This document shows positions 7,801-16,592 of a DNA stretch of 64,000 nucleotides, piece by piece. Made by a program: the position numbers and the translations under genes. Below the pieces are notes generated by a model, which was given only the letters and a program-made list of their open reading frames with translations, searched no databases and was not told the origin of the DNA. Location of the stretch: NCBI GenBank assembly GCA_947490345.1, contig CANLGL010000011.1, positions 1 to 64,000 on the forward strand, written 5' to 3'. The number at the start of each line of letters is the position of its first letter. Position 1 is the stretch's first letter. This DNA comes from Deltaproteobacteria bacterium (GTDB lineage: Bacteria > Myxococcota_A > UBA796 > SXON01).

Positions 7801-9402
7801 CTATTCGGAGCAGTTGCCGTACAGCGCGTACTGCACTTCGATCGTCGACCCGCCCGCCGGGATGTGGTCGTCGTCGAAGTTGACCGAGTTGTCGACCGAG
7901 TCGTAGCTCCAGCCGCTGGTCTGCACCACGCCGTCCACCGTCACCACGATGGTGGTGGGAACGGGGAAGTCGCTGAGCTCGAAGCTGGACAGATCAAGCG
8001 TAGAGCTGTCGACCAGCGCCTTGAGGTGGCTGGCCCAGTCGGTGGCGCACACCGAGAGGTAAAGACCGCCGGTGGCGACGCTCAACTCGTAGACGTTGTT
8101 GGTCGCCGACGCCGAACCGCAGCCCGACGGCCAGTCGCCGGAGATGGCGTGGGCGATGAACATGTCGCTGTCGGACTTGATGCTCTGCGCGTAGGCCAGG
8201 TAGTTGGCCCAGGTGTCGGGGCTGGAGTCGGGCTCGTCCGACACGTAGATGTACGCCAAGAACGCGTCGTCCCGGAGGAAGTCGCTACCGGGGCCGGAGT
8301 CGCCGCCGGACTGGCCGGACTGATACGACATCTCGGTCGGCATCTCGTTACCGGACCCGAGGGTCCCGGCGACGGCCTGGGTGGTGAACTCGTCGACCAG
8401 GTTTGCGGTGGTCTCATCCATCATGTCGCCCCGGAAGTCGGGGTTGTCGGTGGTGATGACTGCCATCTGGAAGTCGACGTCGAGGGTCTCCAGCTCCTCG
8501 GCGAAGGCCGTGAAGTTGCTGGAGAGGTTGGACTGCTCCTCGGCCATCGAGCAGGAGTTGTCGACGATGAACAGGATGTCCGTGGCGCTCTTCAGGGCCT
8601 GCGCGAAGATGTCGAGGTTCTCGCCGTACAGCTCGCCCGCGGCGGTCTGGTGGGCGTAGGCTTCGGGCTGGGCAGGGTCGTCGGAGGAGACCACGACGGT
8701 ACCCTCGTCAGGGAAGTCGTCGAGCGGCGCGTACTTGATGTAGACCTCCTTGCTCTCCCCAGGGGCGATGGTCCACGGAAGCGCGCCGTTGACGGCCGCG
8801 TTCTCATCAACGTCAAGGTCGTTGCTGGCGGTGATGTACTCGAAGCCGGTGACCTGCAGATCGGCATTGCCGACGTTCCCGACGGTGATCGGCTGGGGGG
8901 ACTCGCAGCCGATGTAGATGGTGCCGAAGTCATATTCCGAAGGTGTGACCTCGATCTTCGGGGCGATGCCCTGGCCGAGGATCTTGACCTCGGTGGTGGC
9001 CTCGTCGGGGTCGTTGCTGTCCACCAGGACCTTGGTGTTGTACTCGAGCGCGGTGATCGGCGCGAAGGTCACGGTGAACGTGGTCTGGCCGCCCGGAGGA
9101 ACCAGAACCGAGCCAAGCGCGCTGATCTCGTACGGCATGGACTCGTCGGCGAGGCGCACATCATTGATGTTCAACGACGCGCCGGTCTCCGTGTCGCTGA
9201 CGTTGTAGATCGTCACGACTTCGGAGACGGGGATGCCGTCGCCAACCGATACATCGCCGAAGTCAATCTTCAGAGGATCGACCTCAATATCCGGCACGCC
9301 GTCTTCGACGTCTGCATCGTTGACCTTGCCACCGGCGGAGATTTCGTACTCAGAACAGCCGATCGCGGCGAGGGACAGCAGAAGCGAGGGGTAGAAACGC
9401 AT
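7801..9402 (-). CDS. Lipoprotein with two ASH-type domains and a von Willebrand A domain
   Basis: A 533-residue lipoprotein (signal MRFYPSLLLSLAAIGC, lipobox AIGC). Two consecutive ASH/choice-of-anchor-D immunoglobulin-like domains follow: IEVDPLKIDFGDVSVGD about 39-150, and IEVTPSEYDFGTIYIG about 150-245. They share the DFGxVxVG start and the TFAP/KYAP and SSNDP/SSDDP elements. Residues about 270-490 are a VWA domain with the MIDAS sequence DNSCSM (D-x-S-x-S form). No enzymatic motif is seen. The combination suggests a surface adhesin or scaffold whose VWA binds a partner through a metal ion. A GGAG lies just before the start codon. The 99 bases between it and metG hold no gene. Confidence 0.85.
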   Translation of the reverse strand: MRFYPSLLLSLAAIGCSEYEISAGGKVNDADVEDGVPDIEVDPLKIDFGDVSVGDGIPVSEVVTIYNVSDTETGASLNINDVRLADESMPYEISALGSVLVPPGGQTTFTVTFAPITALEYNTKVLVDSNDPDEATTEVKILGQGIAPKIEVTPSEYDFGTIYIGCESPQPITVGNVGNADLQVTGFEYITASNDLDVDENAAVNGALPWTIAPGESKEVYIKYAPLDDFPDEGTVVVSSDDPAQPEAYAHQTAAGELYGENLDIFAQALKSATDILFIVDNSCSMAEEQSNLSSNFTAFAEELETLDVDFQMAVITTDNPDFRGDMMDETTANLVDEFTTQAVAGTLGSGNEMPTEMSYQSGQSGGDSGPGSDFLRDDAFLAYIYVSDEPDSSPDTWANYLAYAQSIKSDSDMFIAHAISGDWPSGCGSASATNNVYELSVATGGLYLSVCATDWASHLKALVDSSTLDLSSFELSDFPVPTTIVVTVDGVVQTSGWSYDSVDNSVNFDDDHIPAGGSTIEVQYALYGNCSE

Positions 9403-9501
9403 GCGATGATTCTCCGATGGTCGGGGGCATTAACGACACGGACCGGGGGGGTGTGACAAGGGCCGCGTTGCAAAATCTAGGTGCGGTGGCGCCAGCGCAG
9501 T

Positions 9502-11508
9502 CTACTTCACGATCGAGCCGGCCGCGACCTCGTGCAGCGGCGTCAAGAGCGACGCCACGTCCGATCCCCCTGCCGCCAGGAGCATGCCTTGCGACTCGAC
9601 CCCGCGCAGCTTCGCGGGCGCGAGGTTCACCACGACGACGATGCGCTTGCCGACCAAGATCTCCGGTTCGTATACCTTGGCGATGCCGGCCACGATCTGG
9701 CGGGGCTCGGGCTCGCCCACGTCGACCTTGAGCACCAGGAGTCGGTCGGCGTTGGGGTGCTTCTCCGCGGAAAGCACGATGCCGATCCGCAGCGCGACCT
9801 TGGCGAAGTCGTCGTAGGTGATGGTCGAGGGTGCGAGGGCGGGTTCGGACATGGGGGTCTCCTTTTTTGGGGATGGCGGGGCGGTTGGAGGCGCAGCTGG
9901 GGCGCCTCCAAGGGCGATGAGCGTCGGTTCGTTGTCGAGCCGCATGAAGAGGGGGTCGCCGGGGCGCGCCCTCGAGCCGCTCGGGAGCACGTCGAAGGCC
10001 ACACGAAGGTCAGGGCCGTCGAGGCCCAGCCGGGCGAGCACGTCGGTGCAGGCGCGCGGACACACACAGGCGAGGTGAGAGACGACGATCCGCTGGGTCT
10101 CCCGCAGCGCGCGCAGCACCTCCGCCAGGCGCTCGGTGTTGCCTGCTTTGGCGAGGGCCCACGGCGCGTGGGTGTCCACGTACTTGTTGCCGGCGCTGAC
10201 CAGGGTCCACAAGGACTCCAGGGCGCCGCGAAACTGGTAGCGCTCGATCTGTTCCCGGAACCCGGCCGTTGCGCGCGCCGCCACCGTGAGCAGCTCGGCC
10301 TCGGGCTCCGCCAGCGGGCCCGGCGCGGCGAGCGCGACGTCCGACCACTTCACGATCCGGTGCACCAGGTTCGAGAAGTCGTTGACCAGATCACTGTTGA
10401 AGCGCAGGAGCGCCGCCTCCGGAGAGTAGTCCCCGTCGTAGCCGAAGGGGATCTCGCGGAGCAGGAAGTACCGGACCGCGTCCACCCCGAACACGCTCAC
10501 CAGCAGCTCGGGATCGATGACGTTGCCCACCGACTTCGACATCTTCTCCTTCTTGATCGTCCACCAGCCGTGCGCGTAGACCTGGCGCGGCGGCTCGAGT
10601 CCGAGCGCAAAGAGCATCGAGAACCAGTAGACGGTGTGAAAGGTGAGGATGTCCTTCCCGACCAGGTGGACGTCGGCCGGCCAGTAGCGCTGATGCAGCG
10701 GGCTTCCCACGGGGCCGAGAGCGCTGACGTAGTTGCTCAGCGCGTCGAACCACACGTAGGTGACGTACTCCTCGTCGAACGGGAGCGGGATGCCCCAGGA
10801 CAGGCGCGCGCGCGGACGGCTGATGCACAGGTCCTCAAGGGGCTTGCGGAGGAAGCCGAGCACCTCGTTCTTCCGACTCTCCGGTTGGATCGATTGCGGG
10901 TGGTCGGAAATCCAGGCCAGCAGTCGCTCCTGGTACGCGCTCATGCGGAAGAAGTAGTTGCGCTCGGTGATCCACTCCACCGCCTGCCCCGAGTCTGGGC
11001 AGCGGCCCACCAGCTCGCCCTGCTGTAGGCGTCCCACCGCTTCCTCCGCAGGGTAGCCCGGGTTCTTCAGCGCCAGCCACGCGGCGGCGGCAACCTCCTC
11101 GTTGGACCAGAACCGCTCGGCGCTGGTCGAATACCAACCGGAGTAGTCCTTGGCGTAAAGCTCTCCCTTGTCGTGGAGTTGCTGCAAGAAGCCGCGAACG
11201 ACCTCCTGATGACGCGGCTCGGTGGTGCGGATGAAGTCGTCGTACTGGATGTCGAGCGTCTCCCACATGCGCGCGAAGCGCTGCACCGTGATGTCGACAT
11301 GTTCCTGTGGCGTGCGGCCCAGCTTTTCCGCCGCGCGCATCACCTTCTGGCCGTGCTCGTCGGTACCGGTAAGGAAGCGGGTGTCGCGACCACAAAGGCG
11401 GTGCCAGCGCGCGATCGTGTCGGCCGCGATGGTGGTGTAGGCGTGCCCGATGTGGGGCACGTCGTTGACGTAGTAGATCGGGGTGGTGACGTAGAATCGC
11501 TCGGCCAT
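9502..11508 (-). CDS. metG: Methionyl-tRNA synthetase with C-terminal Trbp111-like domain
   Basis: A 668-residue class I aminoacyl-tRNA synthetase. The HIGH motif is H19-I-G-H22 (NDVPHIGHAYTT) and KMSKS is at 322-326, giving the Met-specific Rossmann core, followed by the anticodon-binding helical bundle. After a Pro/Ala-rich linker (about 535-553), residues about 560-668 form a tRNA-binding OB fold (HPNADRLLVLKVDVGE, RGVESQGMLLAA). The zinc knuckle region reads GWYSTSAERFW without the Cys pairs, so this is the zinc-less form. It charges tRNA-Met and initiator tRNA. A strong internal ribosome binding site lies in the linker (9850-9866). This is the only aminoacyl-tRNA synthetase in the window. 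Confidence 0.97.
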   Translation of the reverse strand: MAERFYVTTPIYYVNDVPHIGHAYTTIAADTIARWHRLCGRDTRFLTGTDEHGQKVMRAAEKLGRTPQEHVDITVQRFARMWETLDIQYDDFIRTTEPRHQEVVRGFLQQLHDKGELYAKDYSGWYSTSAERFWSNEEVAAAAWLALKNPGYPAEEAVGRLQQGELVGRCPDSGQAVEWITERNYFFRMSAYQERLLAWISDHPQSIQPESRKNEVLGFLRKPLEDLCISRPRARLSWGIPLPFDEEYVTYVWFDALSNYVSALGPVGSPLHQRYWPADVHLVGKDILTFHTVYWFSMLFALGLEPPRQVYAHGWWTIKKEKMSKSVGNVIDPELLVSVFGVDAVRYFLLREIPFGYDGDYSPEAALLRFNSDLVNDFSNLVHRIVKWSDVALAAPGPLAEPEAELLTVAARATAGFREQIERYQFRGALESLWTLVSAGNKYVDTHAPWALAKAGNTERLAEVLRALRETQRIVVSHLACVCPRACTDVLARLGLDGPDLRVAFDVLPSGSRARPGDPLFMRLDNEPTLIALGGAPAAPPTAPPSPKKETPMSEPALAPSTITYDDFAKVALRIGIVLSAEKHPNADRLLVLKVDVGEPEPRQIVAGIAKVYEPEILVGKRIVVVVNLAPAKLRGVESQGMLLAAGGSDVASLLTPLHEVAAGSIVK
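9850..9866 (-). promoter_or_regulatory. Internal Shine-Dalgarno and ATG inside metG linker
   Basis: On the minus strand the linker of metG reads AAAAAAGGAGACCCCCATG. This is a consensus AAGGAG six bases before an in-frame ATG (9852-9850), codon 553. Starting there gives a 116-residue protein consisting only of the Trbp111-like tRNA-binding domain. Separate Trbp111-type subunits are known, for example the beta subunit of Aquifex MetRS. The site could produce a second protein or be a relic of two fused genes. The A-run could also be a slippage site. Confidence 0.55.
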
Positions 11509-11567
11509 GGCGGCTCCAGCAGGAGGGCGGCAGCTATCATGCGGCGCTGAATGGGTTAGCCGCGCGC

Positions 11568-12494
11568 ATGGTCCGCGCCTTCGGCTACTGCAATGACACG
11601 GTGGATACCGCCCACCCCAGCCGCCTTTGCCGGGGCCGTGAGCGCTGGTTGGACGGCGTCCCCGAAACGCCGACCGGCACGGTGTTCCGGACGGTGTTTT
11701 CGGGCGCCCAGTTCACCGACGACAGCGCACGAGACGCGCTGCGAGGGTTTCGATTCGCGGGAGTGGCGGCGGGCACGCTGCTCGCCCAGCTCTTTCCGAG
11801 CGCGATCGTGTCGGGCTTCGCGCAGTCGGGCGACCCGCGCCACCTGCCGCCGGGCATGGTGCTCGAAGAGGATTGGACCGAGGCCCTGCAAGGCGGGGTC
11901 CGAACGCGGGCGTCGGTGCGCTGGATCGCCCCGGTGCTCGGCGCGCAGGTGGACAGCATGCTCAACGGCGAGGTGGATGGGTTCGGCACCCCGCGGGCCG
12001 AAGGCTTCGTCGTCACCGACGGCTCGCCCACCCCGGCCTTGGCGGACGCGCTCTACCACCTCTCCGGCTTTGCCGACGCCGGCCAGATCCCGGCAGAGCT
12101 GTACGCGGTCACCGCCATTCCTTCGGTGTTGGAGCACGCCCGGGCGCTGATTCTGCTGCACCTGGACAAACACGGCCCCGCGCTGGCGATCTACACGACG
12201 GAGCCGCTCGAAGCCGACGAGACCGCCTGCCGCGTCGCGACCGAGTCCGGTAGCTTTCCGGTGCCATTCGCCATCCCGCCGATGCTCGCCCGCTGGGACC
12301 GCGCGCTCTACGAGCTACGTCTGGACTGGGATGCGGAGCGCCTGGGCGAGTTCCCGGTGCCGCCCGCCGACGACGCTGGTGGGCGGTGGTCGGCGCGCTC
12401 CCGGCGGATCGGAAACATGCAGGAAGAGACGGAAGATGGCAGGGATGCCCCTGAGTCCGAGGTCGAGGCTTCAGCGGGCGGGGAAGAAGAGTAG
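11568..12494 (+). CDS. Hypothetical protein with gamma-glutamyl-cyclotransferase-unlike, unrecognised fold
   Basis: A 308-residue soluble protein that I do not recognise. It begins VRAFGYCND, has balanced hydrophobic/charged blocks without transmembrane segments or a signal peptide, and ends in a strongly acidic tail (EEETEDGRDAPESEVEASAG). GC-rich third codon positions and length support it over the shorter antisense frames of the same stretch. It is divergent from metG (59 bases between starts) and converges with the ubiquitin-like/zinc-finger gene (30-base gap at 12495-12524). The acidic tail may mediate protein contacts. No catalytic motif can be assigned. Confidence 0.6.
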   Translation: MVRAFGYCNDTVDTAHPSRLCRGRERWLDGVPETPTGTVFRTVFSGAQFTDDSARDALRGFRFAGVAAGTLLAQLFPSAIVSGFAQSGDPRHLPPGMVLEEDWTEALQGGVRTRASVRWIAPVLGAQVDSMLNGEVDGFGTPRAEGFVVTDGSPTPALADALYHLSGFADAGQIPAELYAVTAIPSVLEHARALILLHLDKHGPALAIYTTEPLEADETACRVATESGSFPVPFAIPPMLARWDRALYELRLDWDAERLGEFPVPPADDAGGRWSARSRRIGNMQEETEDGRDAPESEVEASAGGEEE

Positions 12495-12524
12495 CTCGTA
12501 CCGCCCGACGCAGCTCGGGCGGTA

Positions 12525-13424
12525 TCAGCCCACGCGGACGTTGCACACGGCGCAGCGTCCCTGGTCGCCCCGGTAGGTCACCGCCTTCGCCCGCTGACAT
12601 CCAGCGTGGAAGACCTTGCCGCATCCGTACGCGCACGGGTGCTTGACGTCGACCGCGACGGGCTGCCCGCAGATGGCGCAGTCCGCCAGGGTCTCTTGGA
12701 CGGCCTGCTTTTCTACCTGTTGCACCACCCGCGGCGGGAGGGCCTCGACCGCCCCCCACCAGGCCAACCACCCCAAGAACACCCCGCCCACCCCAAGGAC
12801 GAAGCCCGGCACCGCCCGCGCATAAACCTCCAGGAACTCGGCGTCGTTCACGATCACCGGGGTGAGAAACGCGATCGCCGTGATCATCACCACCAAAAAC
12901 AGCCCGGTCGCGGCGATGCGGACCCGGTTGGCTCGTCCACCCCAAGCATGTCGCGACAACGAGGCGCAGAGGAGGCCCAACGCGAGGCCTGGCACGGTGG
13001 TGATGAGCCAATCCAGGCTCACCGTCAGCGCCACCCCCCACAGGATCGCCCAGCCCATGACCCCAGCGAAAGCGCCGAAAAGGGATAGCCAGCCGGCGCC
13101 TGCGTAATCGTGGGTCTCTGGGTAGTCGGGCGGCTGCTCCACCACGCCGCTGCCATGGGGAGGCTCAGGGAGCAGGTAGACCAGCTCCCCGTTGATCACG
13201 CCGAGCTCGTCCAGGCGCTCACCCTCTTGCAAGAGGCGGCCGCGCGCGCGCAGGTAGTAGTTGCGCCGTTTCCCGTCGGGCCAATGGGCCTCCAGGCCGG
13301 CATCCCTGGCGATGCGCTGGGTGAGGTCCCGCGCTGGAAGGTAGGTGGGGACCTGCAGATCGAGGGTGAAGCTCTTCAGATCGATGACCTGCACGCGAAG
13401 GGCGACGACGGTGCTGGGCTCCAA
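12525..13424 (-). CDS. Ubiquitin-like/four-TM/C4HC3 zinc-finger membrane protein
   Basis: A 299-residue protein from a TTG start at 13424, chosen because GGAGG lies 8 bases upstream on the minus strand, spanning the stop region of the gp25 gene. Residues about 9-86 form a compact ubiquitin/YukD-like domain (RVQVIDLKSFTLDLQVP at the front, ELGVINGELVYLL at the end, like the beta-grasp finish DGDxLxLL). Four hydrophobic helices lie at about 112-135, 136-155, 168-190 and 203-224. The C-terminus is a binuclear zinc finger: C249-x2-C252-x11-C264-x3-C268-x4-H273-x2-C276-x14-C291-x2-C294, the spacing of PHD/RING-variant treble clefs. RING-like domains give E3 activity in eukaryotes and occur in some bacterial Ubl systems. 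Function here is unknown. A GTG at 13394 is an alternative start. Confidence 0.75.
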   Translation of the reverse strand: MEPSTVVALRVQVIDLKSFTLDLQVPTYLPARDLTQRIARDAGLEAHWPDGKRRNYYLRARGRLLQEGERLDELGVINGELVYLLPEPPHGSGVVEQPPDYPETHDYAGAGWLSLFGAFAGVMGWAILWGVALTVSLDWLITTVPGLALGLLCASLSRHAWGGRANRVRIAATGLFLVVMITAIAFLTPVIVNDAEFLEVYARAVPGFVLGVGGVFLGWLAWWGAVEALPPRVVQQVEKQAVQETLADCAICGQPVAVDVKHPCAYGCGKVFHAGCQRAKAVTYRGDQGRCAVCNVRVG

Positions 13425-13428
13425 GGGA

Positions 13429-13818
13429 CTAGCCTCCGAACGCGAGCGCCAAGCTCTGCACCGCGTCGGTGGCGCGCACCTTGTACTCGACCTCGACCCG
13501 GATACTCCCGGCCTGGTCAGGCTCGGCTTCCACCCGTACAACCTCGATTCGCGGCTCCCAACGAGTGAGGGCCTCGCGGACGTGGTGGGCGACGACCGCG
13601 CTGGTGTTTCGGGTGTTCGGGGCGAACATCAACTCGTGGATGCGGCAGCCGAACGCCGGCGACATCTGTCGCTCACCCGGGCGAGTACCAAGAATGATGG
13701 TGATGTTCTGCCGTATGTTCTCTTCGAACTCCGACCAGCCGACGCCGCCGGTCGCGGAGTCGAAACCGAAGGGGAAGGCCCAACCGCGGCCCAGGACCTC
13801 TCGCGGATCGTCACGCAT
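13429..13818 (-). CDS. gp25/GPW-family baseplate wedge protein
   Basis: A 129-residue protein from ATG 13818 (MRDDPREVLGRGW). GWAFPFGFD, EENIRQNITIILGTRPGERQ, and FGCRIHELMFAPN are the classic gp25-like (IraD/GPW_gp25) signature found in phage T4 gp25, TssE of type VI secretion and baseplates of extracellular contractile injection systems. The EENI...L.T..GER block and F-G-x-x-L/I-H-E are conserved; the basic 'RxP..GFG' end differs a little. The protein nucleates sheath assembly on the baseplate. No sheath, tube or spike genes lie in this window, so the gene is isolated here. The ubiquitin-like/zinc-finger gene follows within 4 bases and is translationally coupled. Confidence 0.85.
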   Translation of the reverse strand: MRDDPREVLGRGWAFPFGFDSATGGVGWSEFEENIRQNITIILGTRPGERQMSPAFGCRIHELMFAPNTRNTSAVVAHHVREALTRWEPRIEVVRVEAEPDQAGSIRVEVEYKVRATDAVQSLALAFGG

Positions 13819-13900
13819 GGCGTCAGCATAGCGCGAGGAGGCCGCCGCGGCCCTTCCCCCCGTGGCATGATAGATGGGCGCGTCAATCCCTGGGAGAACC

Positions 13901-14917
13901 ATGCGTCGTTTCCTGCTGGCACTCGTCTCGCTTTGCGCGCTCTTGCTGTTGCTGCCGCGGGCCCAGGCCGAGCCGACCTACACGCTGAAGATCGCGACCG
14001 TCGCGCCCGAGGGCACCCCATGGAGTGACGGCCTTGCCCAATTCAAGGCGATGGTGGAGAAGAAGTCGGGCGGCAGGATGGTCGTGAAGGTCTTCTTCGG
14101 GGGCATGCTCGGCGACGAGAACGAGACGGTGCAGCAGACGCAGCGCGGACAGATCCAGGGCGTCGCGGCCTCGACGGGCGCCATCGCCAGCTTGGTGCCC
14201 GACCTCAACGTCTTGGAGCTCCCGTTCCTGTTCCGCACCGCCGAGGAGGCGGACCATGTGCTCGACGGCGTCACCAGCGCGCCGTTGGAGAAGGCCTTCC
14301 GAAGCAAGGGCTTGGTGCTCGGCTTCTGGTCGGAGAACGGCTACCGCAGCTTCGGCACCAGCTTCGGCTTCATCAAGAGCCCGGCCGACCTCAAAGGGCG
14401 CAAAATGCGCTCGCAGGAAAACCCGGTGCATCTTGAGATGTACAAGGCATTCTCGGCCTCACCGGTGCCGATCCCCACCACCGAGGTGCTCACCTCGCTC
14501 CAGACCGGGGTCATCCAGGGCTATGACAATACGCCGCTGTATGCGTCCGCAGCGCAGTGGTTGTCGGCCACCAAGTTCTTCACCTTGACGGACCACATCT
14601 ATCAGCCGGCGGCGATCGTCTTCAACAAGACCTGGTTCGATGCGCTTCCCGCGGACGTCCAAGCCATCGTGCTGAGCGCGCGCGCTGATCTCGTCCCGCG
14701 CATGCGCAAGGAAATCCGGGCGCTCAACCCCATCCTCCTTGAGAACTTCCCGGCGATGAAGGTGCAGGTCTACCACCCGACCGCCGCCGAGCGGGCCAGC
14801 TTCGAAGGCCCGGCGAAGGTCGCGCGGGACTCCTACATGGCCAAGGCCTCGACCGGGGAGAAGGAGCTCTACAAGCTCATCACCGGCGAGCTGGCGAAGA
14901 AGCGCGGCGGAAAGTAG
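13901..14917 (+). CDS. dctP: TRAP transporter substrate-binding protein
   Basis: A 338-residue periplasmic protein starting at ATG 13901, with GGGAG seven bases upstream and a signal peptide ending ...PRAQA. The DctP/TAXI-type fold is indicated by IATVAPEGTPWSDGL, VFFGGMLGDENETVQQ, LELPFLFRT, and the conserved YDNTPLYA/TDHIYQPAAIVFNKTWFDAL region. It captures an organic acid or related solute in the periplasm for the DctQ-DctM permease. The substrate-contact Arg region lies in GRKMRSQENP. The permease genes follow only after a three-gene insertion (14923-18201), although all run on the same strand and could be co-transcribed. Confidence 0.92.
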   Translation: MRRFLLALVSLCALLLLLPRAQAEPTYTLKIATVAPEGTPWSDGLAQFKAMVEKKSGGRMVVKVFFGGMLGDENETVQQTQRGQIQGVAASTGAIASLVPDLNVLELPFLFRTAEEADHVLDGVTSAPLEKAFRSKGLVLGFWSENGYRSFGTSFGFIKSPADLKGRKMRSQENPVHLEMYKAFSASPVPIPTTEVLTSLQTGVIQGYDNTPLYASAAQWLSATKFFTLTDHIYQPAAIVFNKTWFDALPADVQAIVLSARADLVPRMRKEIRALNPILLENFPAMKVQVYHPTAAERASFEGPAKVARDSYMAKASTGEKELYKLITGELAKKRGGK

Positions 14918-14922
14918 CGCGG

Positions 14923-16545
14923 GTGGGCCCCGACCCTGTGGCGTCGGGCGCCCGCGCTCGGTTCGGCGCGATCGTTGCGCCCGGCCTGATCCTGGCCGCG
15001 CCGTTTCTGGCCTTCACCAGTCACAACCAGTATCCGCTGACCAGCCCCGCCCTGTGGTTGGCGTGTCTGGGAATGGTGGTCCCCGGCCTCCTGCTCGGGG
15101 CCCTCGGCAGCCTGGGCCATCGACGTGGCACGGCGGTCGCAATCGGCCTGTCCGTGGCCTTGGCGGCTGATCTTCATCTGCGGCTGTCGACTCCGGGTGA
15201 AAAGCTGCAGGTTGCGTTGGTGTGCTTTGGGCTCGTCGTGGCCGCTGCTGCAGCACTGGGTGAGCGCTTTGTGCCGATCATCAGTGCCTTTTTTGGGTTC
15301 CTGGTGCTGACGACCCCGTTGGCGCCCGGTGGTCGGCCGCTGATGCTCGAAACCGCGGCGGCCGACGCGCCGGCCCCCCGCTCCGATCTGCCCCCCGTCG
15401 TGCACGTGATCCTGGACGAGCAGGGCGGCGTCGCGGGAATCCCCCCCGAACTTGGCGAGGCCGCCCGCCTGCGCACGGCCCTCCGCGAGGACTACGTCGC
15501 GGACGACTTCAAGGTCTACACCCGCGCCTATTCCCGCTATTACGACAGCTACAACTCCATTCCCAACGTCCTGAATCTCTCGTCGCCGGCCAAGGAGTTC
15601 GCCCACCTTCGCGACACCGGGGACGAAGAGCTGCGCATCCTCGACGACAACGCCTATTTCCAAGCGATGTCGGCCAAGGGGTACCGGATTCGCGTCTATC
15701 AGTCTTCCTACATGGATTTCTCGCTCGCGCCGGCGACCCCGGTCGACTACGCGCTGACCTACGAGATCCACTCGATCGGGATCCTGGCCGACCTCCCGGC
15801 CTCTCCCCTACAGAAAGCCGCGCTTGTCTTGAATAGTTACACCCAGTCTTCCTGGGCCGTTGACCGGCTTCGCGATGGATACGCGAAACTCCGGCCCTTC
15901 GCGGCCAAGGTCGGCATCGCGCTACCCGCGGTCCCGCGGATCCCCGGCGGCGTCGGGGTACCCGCGGCGGCCACACTGAAGCGTCTGACCGCCGACCTGG
16001 CGCGGGGCGACAATCGCGGCACGCTCTACTTCGCCCACATCACGCTCCCCCACTACACCTACCTGCTCGACGAAAACTGCAAACCCTGGCCCGCCCTGGT
16101 CGACTGGATGGACCGGCGCGCGCACAAGGGTGTCCAGGAGAACAACACCGCCGAGCGATTGGCTCGCTACGACAAGTACGTCAGCCAGTCCTTGTGCACG
16201 CGCGCGCTGGTCGGCGAGCTGGTGGACGTGCTGAAGGCCAGTCCCGACTGGAAGGACGCAGTGGTGCTCATCCACGGCGACCACGGGTCGCGAATCACGC
16301 GGCACGCGCCCACCGGTCGGAACCTCACCAAGCTCACGCCCCAGGACCACCGCGACAGCTTCGCCACGTTCTTGGCGATCAAGTCGCCGCACGTTCCCGC
16401 CGGCGTAAGCGAGGTGCCCGTGGCGATCCAGGATGCGCTGTCGTTGGTGCTCGACGGCGAGGAGCCAGAACCGGCGCCAGCCGAGGTGTACATCCGCATG
16501 GGGAAGGGCCGGCTGGATCGGGTGCCCTTTCGCGGCTTTGAGTGA
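14923..16545 (+). CDS. Sulfatase/alkaline-phosphatase-fold membrane protein
   Basis: A 540-residue protein. The N-terminal 120 residues contain about four transmembrane segments. A large extracytoplasmic domain of alkaline-phosphatase-superfamily type follows: PVVHVILDEQGG (first metal Asp), YSRYYDSYNSIPNVLNL (nucleophile region, Ser/Thr candidate), FAHITLPHYTYLLD, and VVLIHGDHGSRIT with the metal-binding D-H-G. This layout resembles phosphoglycerol or phosphoethanolamine transferases and other membrane sulfatase-fold enzymes. It starts at GTG 14923, 5 bases after dctP. With the small YLDPGTGSY protein and a methyltransferase it forms a module commonly associated with surface polysaccharide loci (inference). 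Confidence 0.8.
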   Translation: MGPDPVASGARARFGAIVAPGLILAAPFLAFTSHNQYPLTSPALWLACLGMVVPGLLLGALGSLGHRRGTAVAIGLSVALAADLHLRLSTPGEKLQVALVCFGLVVAAAAALGERFVPIISAFFGFLVLTTPLAPGGRPLMLETAAADAPAPRSDLPPVVHVILDEQGGVAGIPPELGEAARLRTALREDYVADDFKVYTRAYSRYYDSYNSIPNVLNLSSPAKEFAHLRDTGDEELRILDDNAYFQAMSAKGYRIRVYQSSYMDFSLAPATPVDYALTYEIHSIGILADLPASPLQKAALVLNSYTQSSWAVDRLRDGYAKLRPFAAKVGIALPAVPRIPGGVGVPAAATLKRLTADLARGDNRGTLYFAHITLPHYTYLLDENCKPWPALVDWMDRRAHKGVQENNTAERLARYDKYVSQSLCTRALVGELVDVLKASPDWKDAVVLIHGDHGSRITRHAPTGRNLTKLTPQDHRDSFATFLAIKSPHVPAGVSEVPVAIQDALSLVLDGEEPEPAPAEVYIRMGKGRLDRVPFRGFE

Positions 16546-16592
16546 GGGGACGCGGCGTTTCGTGTTAGCACGCAGGCCGTCACCGGAAAGCC

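Noticed and set aside
7864..9456. 530-residue plus-strand frame
   Set aside because: It is the shadow of the ASH/VWA lipoprotein on the minus strand, whose lipobox and domains are clear.
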